Origin: Luxibacter massiliensis
Lineage (GTDB): Bacteria > Bacillota > Clostridia > Lachnospirales > Lachnospiraceae
Length of the DNA stretch: 64,000 bases
Assembly (NCBI RefSeq): GCF_900604355.1
Contig: NZ_UWOE01000001.1
Coordinates: forward strand, 1,364,001 to 1,428,000
Direction of reading: 5' to 3'
A program made the position numbers and the translations under genes. Under the pieces are notes generated by a model, which worked only from the letters and a program-made list of their open reading frames with translations, did not search any database and was not told where the DNA came from. Shown here in pieces: positions 61,341-64,000 of this stretch. Numbering within the stretch: position 1 is the first letter of the stretch; each line of letters starts with the position of its first letter.

Positions 61341-61919
61341 ATGGGAAAATATACAGCTATTGCGGATGTCAGTGAAGAGATCCTGCGGGTTATGCGTAAG
61401 CAGCTGGCCCCCGGCCTTATACCGGATCAAAATAGTATTGGCCTTTGCAGTCCAGAAAATTGTACAGAGTATTCGCTGTCCATATATTTATATGATTTGC
61501 AGGAGAGTGAGGAGGTCAGAACTCTGGGAATGATGAATTTAGATGATGCCAGGCAGAAGGGCCCCCCGGTTTATTTATCCCTTTATTATATGATGACAGC
61601 CTGCCTGCAGAGTGACCAGAAATTCAAGGTAGTGCAGGAGGAGAGGATTCTGGGGCAGATTATCCAGTATTTTCACGACTATCCGAAGATCAGTGCGGGC
61701 GGGGAGGAGACCAGGATGCAGATGCTGCGCATATCCACAGAAGATAAAATGAAACTCTGGAATTTCGGTAAAGCGCCTTATGCAGTATCGCTATTTTATA
61801 AAGCCTCTCCTGTTGTAATAGACTCAGCCTATATCCGCAGTGTTTCAAGGGTTAGGCGGCCCCAGATCCAGGTGGGGCGACTGGAGGAGAGAGATGGAAT
61901 ATTATATAGAAACAAATAA
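61341..61919 (+). CDS. Pvc16/DUF4255-type tail terminator or cap protein
   Basis: 192 residues. I chose ATG 61341 (MGKYTAIADVSEEI); a GTG at 61326 would add 5 residues. Blocks: TAIADVSEEILRVMRKQL, YSLSIYLYDLQESEEVR, PPVYLSLYYMMTACLQS, LGQIIQYFHDYPKI and PYAVSLFYKASPVVIDS. This pattern is the N-terminal domain of Pvc16/Afp16, which terminates the tube and sheath. Its end overlaps the ATPase start by 26 bp. Confidence 0.88.
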   Translation: MGKYTAIADVSEEILRVMRKQLAPGLIPDQNSIGLCSPENCTEYSLSIYLYDLQESEEVRTLGMMNLDDARQKGPPVYLSLYYMMTACLQSDQKFKVVQEERILGQIIQYFHDYPKISAGGEETRMQMLRISTEDKMKLWNFGKAPYAVSLFYKASPVVIDSAYIRSVSRVRRPQIQVGRLEERDGILYRNK

Positions 61920-63456
61920 TATGGAAAAGAGGGACAGGGCAGCCGCGCTGGAAGCTTTTCTCTCAGAATTTACATGGCCTGGGGAGAATAAAAAGAAGCC
62001 TGAACCGCTTCTGCTCTACGAGGGAGAGTTAGAGCGCCTTGTAAATATAGAAAAGGCAGGGGACTGTTTTTATCCCCGCCTTATTGTGGTGCGCGGGGAA
62101 AGAGGAAGTGGAAGGAAGTTACTTTTAAGACATCTGTTCTATAGATGTAATATTAGGGTTCTGTGGACAGAGTACAGCCTACTTTTAAAGAAATATGAAG
62201 AGCACGGAGCGCTTCTGGTTAAAATGCTGGAAGAAAAAATAAGGACTGGGGGGTACCGGCTCTGTATATGTGGAAAAGAAGGGGCGGAAGATGACGCCTT
62301 ATGGGAAGGATTGCTTGAGGGATTGGCCAGGGCGGGGATTTCCTGTTTTATTACCTCTGCAGAACCTGGCCCAGGCCTGGGGGGATTCAAATGGGAACTG
62401 GCCGAATTTGTCCTTGCCTCTCCCGGGACAGAAGAAAGAATCCGCCTGTGGGAGTATTTTCTGTCTTTTTACCCTAGAGAACAGACTATAGAGGCAGCGC
62501 TCCTGGCGGAGCAGTACAATCTGAATGGAGGCAGTATAAAAGCGCTTTTACGGACAGCAGGATTATACCGGGATGGCCAGGGCAGGGAGGTGTTGGCTGA
62601 GGAGGATATAGCTGAGGCAGCCAGCGTCTATAGGCAGGACAGTATGGGGAATCTGGCGAGGAAGCTCCCCTGTGTCTTTAAGTGGGAGGATCTGGTTATA
62701 GATGATAGGGCCCGGGGGCAGCTTGAGATTCTCTTAAACCAGGTGAAATACAGATATGTGGTAGGGAGCCAATGGGGATTTTATGAAAGGAGGCCTTATG
62801 GAAATGGGGTCTGTGCTTTATTTTATGGCCCGCCGGGGACTGGTAAAACAATGGCCGCCCAAGTGATTGCAGGGGAACTTGGCATGGAGCTCTACCGGGT
62901 TGATCTGTCTCAGCTAAGCAGCAAGTATATAGGGGAGACACAGAAGAATATCAGCCAGATATTTGACCAGGCCAGGAAAAGAAATGTGATATTGTTTTTT
63001 GACGAGGCAGATGCAGTTTTTGCCAGGAGGACAGAGATAAAGGATGCCAATGACCGCCATGGAAACAGTGAGACCGCCCATCTTCTGCAGCGGCTGGAGG
63101 AGTATGAAGGCATGACTATACTGGCCACGAATCTGAAAAACCAGCTGGACGATGCGTTTAAGAGGCGGATGAAAATGGTGGTACATTTCCGCCTGCCTGA
63201 TAGGAAGGCAAGAGAAGAACTGTGGGAAAAGGCTTTTCCGCAAAAGGCACCGCTGGATAAAGGCGTGAATCTTAAATTTTTTGCTGAAAAGTTTGAAATT
63301 TCAGGTAGCGAGATCAGGGAAATTGCACTGGATGCCGCTTTCATGGCAGCTTCCGGGGAGGGAAGTATTACAAGGAACCACATATGCCAGGCCATGGTAC
63401 TATGTTTTGAGAAATATGGAAGAGTGTTATTAGAGTCGGATTTTGAGGAGGTATAA
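61894..63456 (+). CDS. AAA+ ATPase (Afp15/Pvc15 type)
   Basis: 520 residues. ATG at 61894 (MEYYIETNNMEKRD) after GGAGGAGAGAG, overlapping the previous gene. A helical and degenerate N-terminal AAA-like part (about 1-270, with RGERGSGRKLLL, a P-loop-like stretch) is followed by the active AAA domain: Walker A GPPGTGKT (about 312-319), Walker B VILFFDEADAVF (about 365), sensor LATNLKNQLDDAFKRR with an arginine finger, and a C-terminal lid. Afp15-type ATPases load cargo and help assemble or recycle the particle. This is one of the clearest marks that separates eCIS from phage tails and R-type pyocins. Confidence 0.92.
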   Translation: MEYYIETNNMEKRDRAAALEAFLSEFTWPGENKKKPEPLLLYEGELERLVNIEKAGDCFYPRLIVVRGERGSGRKLLLRHLFYRCNIRVLWTEYSLLLKKYEEHGALLVKMLEEKIRTGGYRLCICGKEGAEDDALWEGLLEGLARAGISCFITSAEPGPGLGGFKWELAEFVLASPGTEERIRLWEYFLSFYPREQTIEAALLAEQYNLNGGSIKALLRTAGLYRDGQGREVLAEEDIAEAASVYRQDSMGNLARKLPCVFKWEDLVIDDRARGQLEILLNQVKYRYVVGSQWGFYERRPYGNGVCALFYGPPGTGKTMAAQVIAGELGMELYRVDLSQLSSKYIGETQKNISQIFDQARKRNVILFFDEADAVFARRTEIKDANDRHGNSETAHLLQRLEEYEGMTILATNLKNQLDDAFKRRMKMVVHFRLPDRKAREELWEKAFPQKAPLDKGVNLKFFAEKFEISGSEIREIALDAAFMAASGEGSITRNHICQAMVLCFEKYGRVLLESDFEEV

Positions 63457-63466
63457 GGAACATACG

Positions 63467-64000
63467 ATGCTGGATCAGATAAGGTACAAGGGGACTGTGA
63501 TAACTCAAAAAGGAACTTACCACTTCCGAAGAGCGGCCGTTCCTGACATTATGCCTTTGGCCAGACTGTACCGCGCATGTGCAGTCCGCAGAGGAAATTG
63601 CTTTTGGCGGCTTTCTCCAGGGAATCCGGAGGCATTTGATAAGATAGGCGGTATGTATTTGATTATGGGGGAGTCTGACATAGAAAGAGAAATATTTGAC
63701 CCCCACACCCTGTGGGCGGTTTTTGAGGACGAAAATGGCCGGACAGTGGGAAGTTTCTGGTTTGCAGATTATAATGAGTATCTTCTGCCCCGGTTTTACA
63801 AAGAGGGGGCCGCCTACCCCAGGGAAATTGTGGTAGATCCCCGGTATGGAGGCCGGCATATAGGTGCCCTATTATATTGCACTGTGTTCCAGTCCCTTGT
63901 GGACGGGGGATATAAACAGAGCATCTGTGATGTATATGAGACGGTGGCTTTTGAGGCCCTGGGGCGCAGAATCGAAGTGGGACTGCTCAACAAACCAAGC
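63467..64000 (+). CDS. GNAT-family N-acetyltransferase-like protein, 3' end outside window
   Basis: 178 residues are visible, still open at the window edge. ATG at 63467, 10 bp after the ATPase stop. Seen: FRRAAVPDIMPLARLYRAC at the start, LWAVFEDENGRTVGSFWFADY, and the acetyl-CoA motif EIVVDPRYGGRHIGALLY (V-x-P-x-x-x-G-x-x-x-x-x-L type), followed by a DVYETVAFEALGRR helix. Its place immediately after the ATPase suggests it belongs to the eCIS operon, perhaps as an enzyme acting on particle or cargo proteins, or as a cargo itself; this is inference. Confidence 0.75.
   Translation, partial: MLDQIRYKGTVITQKGTYHFRRAAVPDIMPLARLYRACAVRRGNCFWRLSPGNPEAFDKIGGMYLIMGESDIEREIFDPHTLWAVFEDENGRTVGSFWFADYNEYLLPRFYKEGAAYPREIVVDPRYGGRHIGALLYCTVFQSLVDGGYKQSICDVYETVAFEALGRRIEVGLLNKPS

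Noticed and set aside
46281..63456. Prophage or R-type tailocin
   Set aside because: No capsid, terminase, integrase, holin or lysin is seen, and a Pvc16-type cap, Afp15-type ATPase and DUF4157 protein point to eCIS.
46281..63456. Type VI secretion system
   Set aside because: No TssJLM membrane complex, no ClpV and no TssBC pair; the sheath is one phage-like gene.

Overview
The window looks like chromosome from an anaerobic low- to mid-G+C Firmicute, most likely a Lachnospiraceae-type Clostridium. This is inferred from strong AGGAGG ribosome sites before nearly every gene, a YerB/DUF3048 lipoprotein, tandem DUF6020 membrane proteins, an FprA-type flavodiiron protein and a Gram-positive style surface-polymer locus. 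No rRNA, tRNA, CRISPR array, transposase or integrase was seen.

Layout. (1) 1-5.1 kb, minus strand: sugar-nucleotide genes (Gfo/Idh/MocA oxidoreductase, TIM-barrel isomerase, a HAD phosphatase-SIS isomerase fusion, a short NeuB-type synthase, RfbH) ending in a truncated CDP-glucose 4,6-dehydratase remnant. (2) 5.2-6.5 kb, plus strand: an AlbA_2 (Schlafen-type) regulator behind a consensus promoter embedded in a 14-bp inverted repeat. (3) 6.6-11.3 kb, minus strand: a YtcJ-like amidohydrolase, a GltS-type carrier and an HTH regulator. (4) 11.3-20.5 kb, minus strand: a glycan operon (CapK-like adenylate-forming enzyme, epimerase, ATP-grasp, GT2, WecE-type aminotransferase, two paralogous GT-C-like membrane proteins). 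(5) 20.8-35.6 kb, plus strand: flippase, GtrII-like and other polytopic proteins, GT2, two DUF6020 proteins, DUF3048 lipoprotein, and an MBOAT/SGNH O-acylation pair. The MBOAT is split by a G8 tract and is a candidate phase-variable gene. 32-bp hairpin-forming repeats lie between genes here. (6) 35.7-36.9 kb, minus strand: FprA flavodiiron protein.

(7) 37-64 kb: an extracellular contractile injection system (eCIS) locus. A divergent small DUF4157 protein with an HELGH motif precedes a plus-strand operon that begins with a LytTR regulator. Next come five genes not typical of described eCIS loci: a YYYGK-type conserved protein, a one-TM protein, a one-TM MORN-repeat protein, an exported TolC-like protein and an exported helical protein. 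The particle genes follow: PAAR-like tip, sheath, tube, gpE-like assembly protein, a DUF6760-like small ORF, second tube, a 524-residue unknown, two CIS-tube/Afp7-like proteins, gpD-like and gpV-like spike pieces, gp25, two gpJ-type baseplate proteins, gpI, an STAS protein, a Pvc16/DUF4255 cap protein and an AAA+ ATPase. A GNAT protein runs off the end.

Main points for a second look: the membrane/exported module fused to the front of the eCIS operon, which suggests an envelope-anchored machine; a possible programmed -1 frameshift joining the gpE-like gene to the DUF6760-like ORF, which has no ATG, GTG or TTG start; the G8 tract in the MBOAT gene; and STAS plus LytTR regulators inside an eCIS operon. 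All family names come from reading translated sequence by eye; no database search was run.
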